64,000 nt of DNA, from positions 34,762 through 98,761 of the forward strand of contig JANNES010000010.1 in assembly GCA_031378845.1 (NCBI GenBank), written 5' to 3'. The translations under genes were made by a program, and so were the position numbers. The DNA is from JAJNPS01 sp031378845. GTDB lineage: Bacteria > Pseudomonadota > Alphaproteobacteria > Rhodobacterales > Rhodobacteraceae. The notes beneath the pieces were generated by a model that ran no database searches, was not told the origin of the DNA, and saw only the letters and a list, made by a program, of their open reading frames with translations. Below are positions 26,745 through 35,838 of this stretch, piece by piece. How positions within the stretch are numbered: position 1 is the stretch's first letter; every line of letters begins with the position of its first letter.

Positions 26745-27260
26745 TCAGATCATCCGGCGGATTGCGTCCTTTATCTTGAACCCCTTGCCGCCGGTCGCCT
26801 CCCACAACAGCTGTCCCTGCCATGCTGCAAAGGTGATGGCTGCGACCGCGCGCGCATCGCGTGACGACCCGATGCTTTGCGCAAGGGCATTTTCGATGCG
26901 GGCACGCCAGTCCTCGGCGCGTTCGCGCAAAGCCGGGCTGCGCTGTTCGGCGACCAGATGCGCCATGCTGAACGAGCCGGAAACCGCCGTGCTGATGGCC
27001 TTGAGGAATGCGGCAGACCCCTTTTCGTCCAGCACCGTCAAGGCGTCCTTGGTCACCGCAGCGACCGCATCCCAGGCACCAAGCAGCGCCCATTCCAGCA
27101 TCGCGTCCCGGCTGCGATAGCGCTGGACCAGTGTCGGAGGGGCCAGTCCGGTCCTGGCGGCGACCGTGGCAAACGTCACAGCCTTGTCCCCGCCAAGGGT
27201 ATAAAGCGCCGCAATGGCGCTTTGAACGTCAAGATCTGGCACTGTCTTTGGTCGTGGCAT
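26745..27260 (-). CDS. TetR/AcrR-family transcriptional regulator
   Basis: 171 aa. The N-terminal helix-turn-helix occupies about residues 12-58 (VTFATVAARTGLAPPTLVQRYRSRDAML). The C-terminal ligand domain ends AAITFAAWQGQLLWEATGG, typical of small TetR regulators. Target genes are unknown; no transporter or enzyme is divergently placed, the nearest plus-strand gene being the small membrane protein that converges on it. Confidence 0.85.
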   Translation of the reverse strand: MPRPKTVPDLDVQSAIAALYTLGGDKAVTFATVAARTGLAPPTLVQRYRSRDAMLEWALLGAWDAVAAVTKDALTVLDEKGSAAFLKAISTAVSGSFSMAHLVAEQRSPALRERAEDWRARIENALAQSIGSSRDARAVAAITFAAWQGQLLWEATGGKGFKIKDAIRRMI

Positions 27261-27380
27261 GAGGCCAACTCTAGCCGCGTTTTTCGTGCAGGGCTACAGG
27301 GCTTGCAGGGAGGCCGGGCGTGGTCAAATTGGCGCGCCGAACGGGCCCGCCTTTGGCCGCCGAGCAGCGTTCCAGCGTCG

Positions 27381-27851
27381 CTAACCCGCCTCGCGCGGGC
27401 TTGGCTTGAAGGGTGCCATTCCGCCGCGCGCCAAGGCATCGGCGCGTTCATTCTCAACATGGCCCGCATGCCCCTTGATCCATTTCCAGACCACCTGATG
27501 GGCCGCCTGCGCCGCGTCAAGCCTTTGCCACAGCTCGACATTCTTGACCGGATCGCGGCCTGCCGTGCGCCAGCCATTGCGCTTCCAGCCATGGATCCAG
27601 GTCGTCACGCCGTTCTTCACATAGGCAGAATCGGTAACGATGGTGATCTCCGACGGGCGGGTCAGCGATTCCAGGGCCGAGATCGCGGCCATCAACTCCA
27701 TGCGGTTGTTGGTGGTCATCGCTTCGCCGCCGGACAACTCACGCTCTTTGACGACCGCGCCCGCCTCGCGCGCCAGCATCAACACACCCCAGCCGCCGGG
27801 GCCCGGATTGCCCGAACAGGCGCCATCCGTATAGGCAAAAAGATTTGGCAT
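27381..27851 (-). CDS. rnhA: Ribonuclease HI
   Basis: 156 aa. The catalytic DEDD set is visible: AYTDGACSGNPGPGGWG (Asp8), NNRMELMAAISAL (Glu), VTDSAYV (Asp) and HVENERADALA (Asp). It removes RNA from RNA:DNA hybrids in the cytoplasm. Lies 107 bp downstream of the DUF3429 gene on the same strand. Confidence 0.95.
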   Translation of the reverse strand: MPNLFAYTDGACSGNPGPGGWGVLMLAREAGAVVKERELSGGEAMTTNNRMELMAAISALESLTRPSEITIVTDSAYVKNGVTTWIHGWKRNGWRTAGRDPVKNVELWQRLDAAQAAHQVVWKWIKGHAGHVENERADALARGGMAPFKPSPREAG

Positions 27852-27958
27852 CGCTGCTCCCGTTTGGGCTCGGGATAGGGGTGGGTCGGCGATAGGTCAA
27901 CGCGCTTTTTTATGTGTGTCACGCGCCTTGGGGTCACGGCAGCGCCCCGTGACGACGA

Positions 27959-28411
27959 TCAGGCAAACGCCAGCAGGCCCAGCACGATCACCACCGGCAC
28001 GGTCAGGATCAGCCGCAACCGCAGCCACCAGACCGGCGCCAGCCCCGACTGCCAGAAATGCCAATCCAGCCCCAAAAGTCCCACAAACCCCGCCGCCAGC
28101 AGCAAGGCCGCATCCGCCGCAGCGCCGTTGACCACAAACGCCACCCACAATGCGGGCAGCACCGACAGCGCGTAACCTTGCGTCGCCGCCGCTCCCTCGG
28201 CCCGGGTGGCAAAGCCCCACAGAACCCCGGACATGAAGGCCAAAATTACCGTGCCATAGGTCAACCCAAGATAGCCGCCAAGATAGAGGGGGGACATGTA
28301 GGTCAGGGCGGTCACGGTCAGACCCGGCGACAGATGCGTCGCAGCCGACCACAGGAAGGGAATCAGGCCGGCCAGGCCGAGCCAAAGCGCGCTGCGAGGA
28401 ATTGGCGTCAT
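27959..28411 (-). CDS. DUF3429 membrane protein
   Basis: 150 aa with about five hydrophobic helices. SALWLGLAGLIPFLWSA at the N-terminus, YLGGYLGLTYGTVILAFMSG and LGLDWHFWQSG in the loop match DUF3429. Function is unknown. Its ATG overlaps the stop of the upstream YdeI-like gene (ATGA), making it the last gene of the ispH-YdeI-DUF3429 group. Confidence 0.8.
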   Translation of the reverse strand: MTPIPRSALWLGLAGLIPFLWSAATHLSPGLTVTALTYMSPLYLGGYLGLTYGTVILAFMSGVLWGFATRAEGAAATQGYALSVLPALWVAFVVNGAAADAALLLAAGFVGLLGLDWHFWQSGLAPVWWLRLRLILTVPVVIVLGLLAFA

Positions 28412-28860
28412 GCCGACAACTCTGCGATCAGCGACGCGACGCGTTTCTGGCGCGTGGCATCGGTCTTTGCCGTATCGATCTTGTACAAAAGCCCGCGCCG
28501 TTTCCCCGGTGTCAGGGTCTGCCAGACGGACAAGACATCTGCGCGGCGAAGCGCAAAAGCCACATCATCCGGCAAGTCGACGCGATCATCCGGGGCAGGG
28601 CGCAAACGGACCTCCACGACATCCCCGGGGGCGATCCCGATCCGGTCCAGCATGCTTTGCCCGGCCCAGAGAAATGCGCCATCGATGACCGGCGCACGGG
28701 TCGGGGCCAGGTTGACAGGGTGTTCGGCGATCTCGCCCTCGACCCGTTTGGCAGGGCCAAGGGAGTCAAGCATGTCGGGGGGGATGCGCAAGATCGTATA
28801 GGTCGATTTGCCCCAGACCATGGGTTCGATCCGGCCTTCAAACGTGACGTATTCGTTCAT
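28408..28860 (-). CDS. YdeI/OmpD-associated (DUF1905) family protein
   Basis: 150 aa. The N-terminal DUF1905 beta-barrel (FEGRIEPMVWGKSTYTILRIP, PVIDGAFLWAG, GDVVEVRLRPAP) is followed by a YdeI-type helical C-terminus, LTPGKRRGLLYKIDTAKTDA, with basic residues. Cytoplasmic, function undefined. It overlaps both the ispH stop and the DUF3429 start by 4 bp. Confidence 0.8.
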   Translation of the reverse strand: MNEYVTFEGRIEPMVWGKSTYTILRIPPDMLDSLGPAKRVEGEIAEHPVNLAPTRAPVIDGAFLWAGQSMLDRIGIAPGDVVEVRLRPAPDDRVDLPDDVAFALRRADVLSVWQTLTPGKRRGLLYKIDTAKTDATRQKRVASLIAELSA

Positions 28861-29807
28861 GCCGGTTCGCGCAGGACGCGCGGGACCTTGAACTCGACGT
28901 TCTCGACGGCGGTTTCCACATTTTCCACGGTAACCGCAAAGCGCGCGCGAAAGGCGTCGATGACCTCGTTCACCAACACCTCTGGCGCGCTTGCCCCGGC
29001 GGTCAGCCCGATGGCGCGGATGCCGTCCAAGGCGCGCCAGTCGATCTCGTCGGCACGCTGGATCAGTTGCGCATAGGTACAGCCAGTAGCACGCCCGACC
29101 TCGACCAAGCGCTTGGAATTGCTTGAATTTGGTGCGCCGATGACCAAAAGCGCGTCGATCTTGTGCGACATCGCCTTGACCGCCGCCTGCCGATTGGTGG
29201 TGGCATAGCAGATGTCTTCATGCGCGGGGCCAAGGATCGCGGGGAACCGCGCCTGCAAGGCACGCACGACATCTGCGGTGTCATCGACCGACAGCGTGGT
29301 CTGGGTGATGAACGCAAGCTTGGCCGCATCGCGCACCATCAGGCCTGCGACATCCGCGGCGGTTTCCACCAGCAGCACCTCGCCTTGCGGCAACTGCCCC
29401 ATCGTGCCCACGGTTTCGGGGTGCCCAGCATGCCCGATCATGATCATCTGCAGGCCGTTCTCATGGTGCCGCGCGGCCTCGTTGTGCACCTTGGTGACCA
29501 GAGGGCAGGTTGCATCCACCGCAATCATCTCGCGTGCTGCGGCCTCGGCGGGCACCGATTTCGGCACGCCATGGGCGGAAAAGATCACCGGGCGGTCCGG
29601 CGGGCAATCGGACAGTTCTGCGACAAAAACAGCGCCTTTGGCGCGCAATCCGTCGACCACGAATTTGTTGTGCACGATCTCATGGCGCACATAGACCGGT
29701 GCGCCCCATTTTTCCAGCGCCAGCTCCACGATCTTGATCGCACGATCAACGCCCGCACAGAACCCGCGCGGGGCCGCCAGATAAAGAGTGAGTGGCATCT
29801 TCGCCAT
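28857..29807 (-). CDS. ispH: 4-hydroxy-3-methylbut-2-enyl diphosphate reductase
   Basis: 316 aa, the standard length of IspH (LytB), the last [4Fe-4S] enzyme of the MEP isoprenoid pathway. The three cluster cysteines are in APRGFCAGVDRA, DATCPLVTKVHNEA and DICYATTNRQ. The start is ATG 29807 (MAKMPLTLYL), preceded by an AAGG; ATG 29798 is possible. Leads the three-gene minus-strand operon. Confidence 0.95.
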   Translation of the reverse strand: MAKMPLTLYLAAPRGFCAGVDRAIKIVELALEKWGAPVYVRHEIVHNKFVVDGLRAKGAVFVAELSDCPPDRPVIFSAHGVPKSVPAEAAAREMIAVDATCPLVTKVHNEAARHHENGLQMIMIGHAGHPETVGTMGQLPQGEVLLVETAADVAGLMVRDAAKLAFITQTTLSVDDTADVVRALQARFPAILGPAHEDICYATTNRQAAVKAMSHKIDALLVIGAPNSSNSKRLVEVGRATGCTYAQLIQRADEIDWRALDGIRAIGLTAGASAPEVLVNEVIDAFRARFAVTVENVETAVENVEFKVPRVLREPA

Positions 29808-29882
29808 GCAAGCGGCCCTTGTGATCTGGTCAGATGCGGGCCGCACTGCCCGTGTCAACTGCGGGGCAAGATGGCGTGAGAA

Positions 29883-29902
29883 GCCAGACTTTGCAATCTG
29901 GC
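29883..29902. other. Hairpin in the NYN-ispH intergenic region
   Basis: GCCAGA-CTTTGCAA-TCTGGC, perfect 6-bp arms with an 8-nt loop, lies between the end of the NYN gene (29966) and the start of ispH (29807), both on the minus strand. It could be a weak terminator or processing site, but no T-run follows on either strand. Confidence 0.25.
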
Positions 29903-29965
29903 GTCTGGGTTTATGTCAGGTCACGCGGCAATTGATCGCAATGCGATCAGCGCCGCGGGCCGTCC

Positions 29966-30544
29966 TCAGGTGTTCATGCCTGCAGCAACGTCTTCGATAT
30001 CTGCCGGGCGCGGATCACGCGGCGGGCGACCGATCACGTCGCGCAATTCGTCCAGTTCGATGAAATTGTCGGCCTGACGGCGCAACTCGTCGGCGATCAT
30101 CGGCGGCTGCGACCGGATCGTCGACACGACCGACACGCGCACACCCTGGCGTTGCAGGCTTTCCACCAGCGGGCGGAAATCGCCGTCGCCGGAAAAGATC
30201 ACCACATGGTCAAGCCGGGGCGCAAGTTCCAAGGCATCGACCGCAAGCTCGATGTCCATATTGCCCTTGACCTTACGCCGACCCTGGCTGTCGGTGTATT
30301 CCTTGGCTGGCTTGGTGCGCATGGTAAAGCCGTTGTAGTGAAGCCAGTCCACCAGCGGGCGGATGGGTGAATATTCGTCGTTGTCCAGAAGCGCAGTGTA
30401 ATAGAACGCCCGGACCAATTTTCCCCGGCGCATGAATTCCATCCGCAGCAACTTGTAGTCGATGTCAAACCCAAGCGATTTTGCTGCCGCGTATAGGTTT
30501 GATCCATCAATGAACAGCGCGAGCCGTTCGTCCTTGTAAAACAT
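29966..30544 (-). CDS. NYN-domain (LabA/DUF88) putative RNase
   Basis: 192-aa PIN-like NYN nuclease. The acidic active site is in LALFIDGSNLYAAAK, GNMDIELAVDALEL and VVIFSGDGDFRPLVESLQ, which supply the conserved aspartates. The RNA target is unknown. Divergent from folK across a 139-bp region. Confidence 0.88.
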   Translation of the reverse strand: MFYKDERLALFIDGSNLYAAAKSLGFDIDYKLLRMEFMRRGKLVRAFYYTALLDNDEYSPIRPLVDWLHYNGFTMRTKPAKEYTDSQGRRKVKGNMDIELAVDALELAPRLDHVVIFSGDGDFRPLVESLQRQGVRVSVVSTIRSQPPMIADELRRQADNFIELDELRDVIGRPPRDPRPADIEDVAAGMNT

Positions 30545-30623
30545 TAGTGTCCCCTCGAGTATCTACCGATCAATCGTTCTCGAAAATCGCGCCCCAGAAG
30601 CGGTCTTGAAATCGACAGTCTAA

Positions 30624-30646
30624 CACGGCCGAGATATAGAGCCGTG
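30624..30646. promoter_or_regulatory. Inverted repeat in the NYN/folK divergent region
   Basis: CACGGC and GCCGTG arms flank an 11-bp AT-richer spacer, CGAGATATAGA. It sits 38 bp before the folK TTG start and could be an operator or part of a promoter for either gene. Low specificity. Confidence 0.2.
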
Positions 30647-30683
30647 CACATCGACGGCAACCCACCCAAAAGGATATGTAACA

Positions 30684-31310
30684 TTGTCCCGAGTTGCGGA
30701 AAATCAATTCCTAGTTGCGCTCGGCGCGAATCTGCCATTCGAGGGGTGCGGCCCGGATGCGACTCTGCGTGCCGCGATAGCGACATTTCCAGATGCTGGA
30801 CTCGACGTTTTGGCCGTTAGCAGGTTCTTTTTAACACCTTGCTTCCCGGCTGGTGCAGGTCCGGACTATGTTAACGGGGCCGCCCTGATCGCAACATCAA
30901 GGTTTTGTGACGTTGCGTCAATATTGCGCATTCTTCACGAAATCGAGGAAAAATTCGGCAGACGCCGGGGCAGCCGCTGGGGCATGCGCACGCTGGACGT
31001 CGATCTTCTGGCTGCGGGCGATTCGGTTTTGCCGGATCCGGCGACCCAGGATGCCTGGCGCAGCCTGCCACCGCAAACCCAGGCGACCTCCACCCCAGAC
31101 CAGCCGATCTTGCCACATCCACGGCTGCAGGACCGTGCGTTCGTGCTGGTGCCCTTGGCGGATATCGCGCCAGACTGGCGTCATCCGCGCCTTGGCCTGA
31201 CGGTGATGCAGATGCTGGCGGCCTTGCCCGCGGCGGATCGCGCCGCCGTCGTGCCCTTGACCGAGCTTCTCGATCCCTTCTTGTCAACGTCGCGGCAAAG
31301 CCCTACATAG
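30684..31310 (+). CDS. folK: 6-hydroxymethyl-7,8-dihydropterin pyrophosphokinase
   Basis: 208 aa. FolK signature blocks are LVALGANLPF, YVNGAALI and RRRGSRWGMRTLDVDLLA with the ATP-binding acidic pair, followed by LPHPRLQDRAFVLVPLADIAP. It catalyses pyrophosphoryl transfer in folate synthesis. The start appears to be TTG 30684, with AAAGGA upstream at suboptimal spacing, which suggests modest translation. Slightly AT-richer in its first 80 codons than its neighbours. Confidence 0.92.
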   Translation: MSRVAENQFLVALGANLPFEGCGPDATLRAAIATFPDAGLDVLAVSRFFLTPCFPAGAGPDYVNGAALIATSRFCDVASILRILHEIEEKFGRRRGSRWGMRTLDVDLLAAGDSVLPDPATQDAWRSLPPQTQATSTPDQPILPHPRLQDRAFVLVPLADIAPDWRHPRLGLTVMQMLAALPAADRAAVVPLTELLDPFLSTSRQSPT

Positions 31311-31346
31311 CGCGGTTCCTGCCGCATTCCTTGTTGGAGTAAGCCC

Positions 31347-31700
31347 ATGGCCCGCGTGACGGTCGAAGATTGCGTTGACAAAGTGCCAAACCGGTTCGAG
31401 CTGGTGATGCTAGCCGCCCACCGTGCGCGCGAGATCCAGGCAGGTTCGCCGGTGACCATCGACCGCGACAACGACAAGAACCCTGTTGTTTCGCTGCGCG
31501 AGATCGCCGAGGAAACCCAGTCGGCGGATGCGCTGCGCGAACGGATGATCGAAAGCCACCAGACCCAGATCGAGGTGGATGAACCCGAAGAGGACCAGAT
31601 GGCGTTGCTTATGGTCGGCGAGATCGATCGCCCGCTGTCGGATGACATGTCCGAAGAGCGTCTGTTGCGCGCCCTGATGGAAGCGCAGGGCGACCACTGA
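31347..31700 (+). CDS. rpoZ: RNA polymerase omega subunit
   Basis: 117 aa. MARVTVEDCVDKVPNRFELV and AAHRAREIQAGSP are the conserved omega segment; NPVVSLREIAEE follows. The acidic C-terminal extension is usual in alphaproteobacteria. It helps assemble RNA polymerase and contributes to the ppGpp site, which fits its position 31 bp upstream of the ppGpp synthetase gene. Confidence 0.96.
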   Translation: MARVTVEDCVDKVPNRFELVMLAAHRAREIQAGSPVTIDRDNDKNPVVSLREIAEETQSADALRERMIESHQTQIEVDEPEEDQMALLMVGEIDRPLSDDMSEERLLRALMEAQGDH

Positions 31701-31731
31701 TCGCAAGGCCGGTGGGCCAGGCAGGGCAAGC

Positions 31732-33849
31732 ATGATCGACGTTGAAGACCTGATCGCGCTTGTCCGCAACTACAACCCGCGTTGCAATGCTGACCTGATC
31801 CACAAGGCCTATGACTACGGCAGGAAAATGCACGAGGGTCAGTCTCGCAAGTCGGGCGAGCCGTACTTTACCCATCCCGTGGCCGTCGCCGCGATCCTGA
31901 CCGAACAACAGCTGGATGATGCAACCATCGTCACGGCGTTGCTGCACGACACGATCGAAGACACCAAGTCCACCTATGCCGAGATCGCCAAGATCTTCGG
32001 GTCCGAGGTGGCAGAGCTGGTCGATGGTGTGACCAAGCTGACCAACCTGCAGCTGTCGTCCTCCGAAAGCCAGCAGGCGGAAAACTTCCGCAAGCTTTTC
32101 ATCGCGATGTCCAAGGACCTGCGGGTGATCCTGGTCAAGCTTGGGGATCGCTTGCACAACATGCGCACGATCCGCTCGATGACGGTCGATAAACAGGCCC
32201 AGAAGGCCCGCGAGACGATGGAGATCTATGCCCCGCTTGCTGGCCGCATGGGCATGCAATGGATGCGCGAAGAGCTTGAGGATCTGTCCTTCAAGGTCAT
32301 CAACCCCGAGGCGCGCAATTCCATCATTCGCAGGTTTCTCACACTTCAACGCGAGGCGGGGGATGTCGTCCACAAGATCACCAGCGACATCCGCAATGAG
32401 CTGGAAAAGGCGCATATCGAAGCCGACGTCTTTGGCCGCGCGAAAAAGCCGTACTCGATCTGGCGCAAGATGCAGGAAAAGGATCTGGCGTTTTCGCGCC
32501 TCTCGGACATCTACGGCTTTCGCATCATCTGTCGTGACGTGGCCGATTGCTACCGCATCCTTGGCGTGATCCACCAACGTTGGCGTGCGGTGCCGGGACG
32601 GTTCAAGGATTACATCAGCCAGCCCAAGAACAACGGCTACCGGTCGATCCACACGACCGTGTCGGGCCGTGATGGCAAACGGGTCGAGGTACAGATCCGA
32701 ACCCGCGAAATGCACGAAGTCGCCGAAGCGGGGGTGGCGGCGCACTGGGCCTACCGCGAAGGCGTGCGCGGCAAGAACCCCTTTGCGGTCGATCCGGTCA
32801 AATGGGTCGCCGCCCTGACCGAACGGATGGAAGAAGAAGACCACGACGCATTTCTCGAACATGTCAAACTTGAGATGTATTCTGATCAGGTCTTTTGCTT
32901 TACGCCCAAGGGGGACGTGATCCAGTTGCCGCGCGGGGCCACGCCACTTGACTACGCCTATGCCATCCACACCCGGATCGGCAATTCTTGCGTGTCGGCC
33001 AAAGTGGACGGCATCCGCGTGCCGCTCTGGACGCGGCTGAAAAACGGCCAGTCGGTCGAGATCATCACCGCCGAAGGCCAGCGCCCGCAGACCTCATGGA
33101 TCGACATCGTGACCACGGGCCGCGCCAAGGCCGCGATCCGGCGGTCGTTGCGCGAGGAAGATCGCGGCCGCTTTGTCAAACTCGGCCATGAACTGGCGCG
33201 CGCGGCCTTTGATCATGTCGGCAAGAAGGCCACCGACAAGGCGCTGCGCACGGCGGCCAAGATGCTTGGCCTCACCGACGAGAATGACCTGCTGGCGCGG
33301 CTTGGTTCGGCCGAGGTGACCGCGCGCCGCGTCGTCGAGACACTTTATCCGGAGCTGTCGATGGCCACGGCCGAAGAGGTGGACGCACAGCGCCCGGTGG
33401 TCGGCCTCAGCGCCGATCAGAGCTTTCGGCGCGCGCAATGCTGCCAACCGGTGCCGGGTGAGCGCATCGTCGGCATCACCTATCGTGGCCAGGGCGTCAT
33501 CGTGCACGCGATCGACTGTCCCGCGCTTGAGGATTTCGAAGAACAGCCCGCGCGCTGGGTGGATCTGCACTGGCATGCGGGCCGCCATGCCGCGCGTCAC
33601 ACGATTAGCCTGGATGTAACGATTTCCAACGATGCTGGGGTTTTGGGCCGTATCTGCACCTTGATTGGCGAGCAAAAGGCCAATATCTCCGACCTGCGGT
33701 TCACCTACCGCAAGCCTGATTTCTATCGGCTGATCATCGATGTTGATTTGCGCGACGTCGAACACTTGCACATGGTCATGACCGCGCTAGAAGCTGACAC
33801 AGATGTGGCCCAGATCGCGCGCCATCGCGATCTGTCCCGCAAGCCCTGA
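31732..33849 (+). CDS. spoT: Bifunctional (p)ppGpp synthetase/hydrolase (Rel/SpoT)
   Basis: 705 aa. The N-terminal HD hydrolase domain is intact: HPVAVAAIL and LLHDTIEDT (HDxxED). The synthetase domain has DIYGFRIICRDV and PKNNGYRSIHTTV. The TGS domain is FCFTPKGDVIQLPRGATPLDYAYAIHTRIG (in two parts of one stretch), then helical/zinc-finger-like and C-terminal ACT domains (TISLDVTISNDAGVLG). Both activities are predicted, as in the single long Rel enzyme of most alphaproteobacteria. Confidence 0.94.
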   Translation: MIDVEDLIALVRNYNPRCNADLIHKAYDYGRKMHEGQSRKSGEPYFTHPVAVAAILTEQQLDDATIVTALLHDTIEDTKSTYAEIAKIFGSEVAELVDGVTKLTNLQLSSSESQQAENFRKLFIAMSKDLRVILVKLGDRLHNMRTIRSMTVDKQAQKARETMEIYAPLAGRMGMQWMREELEDLSFKVINPEARNSIIRRFLTLQREAGDVVHKITSDIRNELEKAHIEADVFGRAKKPYSIWRKMQEKDLAFSRLSDIYGFRIICRDVADCYRILGVIHQRWRAVPGRFKDYISQPKNNGYRSIHTTVSGRDGKRVEVQIRTREMHEVAEAGVAAHWAYREGVRGKNPFAVDPVKWVAALTERMEEEDHDAFLEHVKLEMYSDQVFCFTPKGDVIQLPRGATPLDYAYAIHTRIGNSCVSAKVDGIRVPLWTRLKNGQSVEIITAEGQRPQTSWIDIVTTGRAKAAIRRSLREEDRGRFVKLGHELARAAFDHVGKKATDKALRTAAKMLGLTDENDLLARLGSAEVTARRVVETLYPELSMATAEEVDAQRPVVGLSADQSFRRAQCCQPVPGERIVGITYRGQGVIVHAIDCPALEDFEEQPARWVDLHWHAGRHAARHTISLDVTISNDAGVLGRICTLIGEQKANISDLRFTYRKPDFYRLIIDVDLRDVEHLHMVMTALEADTDVAQIARHRDLSRKP

Positions 33850-33870
33850 CCTGAAAAGAGGCGCAATCCC

Positions 33871-34566
33871 GTGGTGTTCAAAAGGCGACAGCCGCGCGGA
33901 TGGTGGTCCTGGTTCCGGCAGTTCTTTTATCCCGATGGCGGGTTTCGCCGGGCAACCCGCTATGTCGTCCACCGGATGCGCCGGCTGCCGGATGAGCCGC
34001 ACCGCATTGCGCGCGGCATGTTTGCGGGTTGTCTGATCGGCTTTCTGCCCTTGCCGGGGGTTCAGTTCGTCTGCGCAGCCGCCCTGGCCTGGGTCATGCG
34101 GGGCAATATCCTTGCGGCCCTGCTGGGCACCTTCAATTCCAACCCGATCACGACGCCGTTCTTTGCTGTGGGGGCTGTAAGTCTGGGCCACTGGATGCTG
34201 GGGATTCAGACGCCGCTGACCGCGAAGGCAATCTTGAGCGCTCTGGAACAGGCGGGCTATGACCTGTGGCACAACTTCGTTGCTCTTTTCACGCATGCGC
34301 GGGCGGATTGGAGCGGATTGCGCGAGTTTTGGGACATGGTCTATTTGCCCTACTTCATCGGGGCGCTCGGGCCTGGCATCTTGCTCAGCCTCGGGTTCTA
34401 TTATGCAACGATCCCACTGGTGAAAGCTTACCAGAAATCGCGCGCGGCCAAATCCACCGAACGCGGCGAAAGACGGCGCAAATTGCGGTCCGCTCTTGCC
34501 GAGGCCAAGTCAAGATTGACGGGAAAATCCGAAACGCCTGATGACGACGGGCCCGGATCGTCGTAA
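33871..34566 (+). CDS. DUF2062 membrane protein
   Basis: 231 aa starting at GTG 33871 (GAGG 9 bp upstream). DUF2062 core: GMFAGCLIGFLPLPGVQF, NILAALLGTFNSNPITTPFF and YLPYFIGALGPGILLSLGF, giving about four membrane helices. A basic, charged C-terminal tail (residues 190-231) follows. Function unknown; conserved in position between rel and pdxJ in this family of bacteria. Confidence 0.88.
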   Translation: MVFKRRQPRGWWSWFRQFFYPDGGFRRATRYVVHRMRRLPDEPHRIARGMFAGCLIGFLPLPGVQFVCAAALAWVMRGNILAALLGTFNSNPITTPFFAVGAVSLGHWMLGIQTPLTAKAILSALEQAGYDLWHNFVALFTHARADWSGLREFWDMVYLPYFIGALGPGILLSLGFYYATIPLVKAYQKSRAAKSTERGERRRKLRSALAEAKSRLTGKSETPDDDGPGSS

Positions 34567-34603
34567 ATCTGACAGGCGGGGCGCCACAACACTGGAAGAT
34601 GAC

Positions 34604-35353
34604 ATGAAATACCGAACGGAGCTGCGGCTCGGCGTCAACATCGACCACGTGGCCACCTTGCGCAATGCGCGCGGGGCAAACTGGCCCGATCCTCTGCGGG
34701 CGGCAATTCTGGCGGAAACCGCCGGGGCTGACGGGATCACGGCGCATCTGCGCGAAGACCGCCGCCACATCCGCGATGCCGACATGGAGGCGTTGCGGGC
34801 CGGTATCGGGATTCCCCTCAACTTCGAATGCGCCGCGACCGACGAGATGCAGGCCCTGGCGCTGCGCCTTTTGCCGGCAGCCGTCTGCCTCGTCCCCGAA
34901 CGGCGCCAAGAACGCACCACCGAGGGCGGTCTGGACGTGGCCGGCGATGACAACCGGCTGTCCACCTACATCGCGCCCCTGCGCGCTGCGGGCATCCGCG
35001 TGTCGATGTTCATCGGCCATGCGCGCGCCCAGATCGAAGCATCGGCCCGGATCGGCGCGGCGGTCGTAGAACTGCATACCGGCCACTATTCCGACCTTCA
35101 TGCCGAGTGCCGCACCGAAGAGGCCGCGGTTGAGCTGGACGCGCTGCGCAAAGCGGCGACCTACGCCCACAGCCTCGGGCTCGAGGTTCATGCGGGGCAC
35201 GGTCTGACCTATGAAAATGTGGCCGAGATCGCCGCCATCCCCGAACTGATGGAGCTGAACATCGGCCACTTCCTGATCGGCGAGGCGGTCTTTCTGGGCC
35301 TTGGTCCCGCCATCGAGGAAATGCGCCGCCGGATGGATGATGCGCGGGGTTGA
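34604..35353 (+). CDS. pdxJ: Pyridoxine 5'-phosphate synthase
   Basis: 249 aa. PdxJ TIM barrel: LRLGVNIDHVATLRNAR, GADGITAHLREDRRHI, VELHTGHYSD and HAGHGLTYENV, including the conserved catalytic Glu and His residues. It condenses deoxyxylulose-5-phosphate with 3-amino-2-oxopropyl phosphate in vitamin B6 synthesis. ATG 34604 has GGAAG 6 bp upstream. Confidence 0.95.
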   Translation: MKYRTELRLGVNIDHVATLRNARGANWPDPLRAAILAETAGADGITAHLREDRRHIRDADMEALRAGIGIPLNFECAATDEMQALALRLLPAAVCLVPERRQERTTEGGLDVAGDDNRLSTYIAPLRAAGIRVSMFIGHARAQIEASARIGAAVVELHTGHYSDLHAECRTEEAAVELDALRKAATYAHSLGLEVHAGHGLTYENVAEIAAIPELMELNIGHFLIGEAVFLGLGPAIEEMRRRMDDARG

Positions 35354-35375
35354 CGACGCGTTGGGGAGCGGCTGA

Positions 35376-35816
35376 ATGAACTATCTGCGCTATGCGTTGG
35401 CCCATATTGCTACGGCGGTTGGGGCGGTGGCCCTTTTCTGGGCAATCCGGGTGATGTTTGATTTTGACATTGCCCCGTCGATCTTGCCGGTCCTGCCATC
35501 CATGGTCGCGGCTATGGCGCAGGGTGGGTCATTCGCCCAAGCCAATGGCCGGGCACCCGACGGTGGCGCTGCCTGGCAGTTCGCGGTCATGGCGACGCTG
35601 ATCTCGGTCGCGCTCCTGGCGCTTTATTATGTCGTGCTGGGCGCCGCCTACCCCGCGTTCATCAGCACGCTGATGGCCAGAATTGGCCTCTCGATCCTTG
35701 GGCCGACGTTGATGGCGCTCTTTGTCGTGGTCATCTTTCTGGTCAACCGCTACTTTCTGACCTTCAACGCCAGGGTGACCCTGAAGGCTGCGGCAAAGCG
35801 CGTTGGCAAGCCGTGA
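35376..35816 (+). CDS. ABZJ_00895-type membrane protein
   Basis: 146 aa with four hydrophobic helices (about residues 7-24, 34-46, 68-92 and 102-127). The layout and YVVLGAAYPAFIS resemble the ABZJ_00895 family of small membrane proteins of unknown function. Sits between pdxJ and acpS and is likely co-transcribed with them. Confidence 0.65.
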   Translation: MNYLRYALAHIATAVGAVALFWAIRVMFDFDIAPSILPVLPSMVAAMAQGGSFAQANGRAPDGGAAWQFAVMATLISVALLALYYVVLGAAYPAFISTLMARIGLSILGPTLMALFVVVIFLVNRYFLTFNARVTLKAAAKRVGKP

Positions 35817-35838
35817 TCCCTGCCGTGAATCCGTCGCC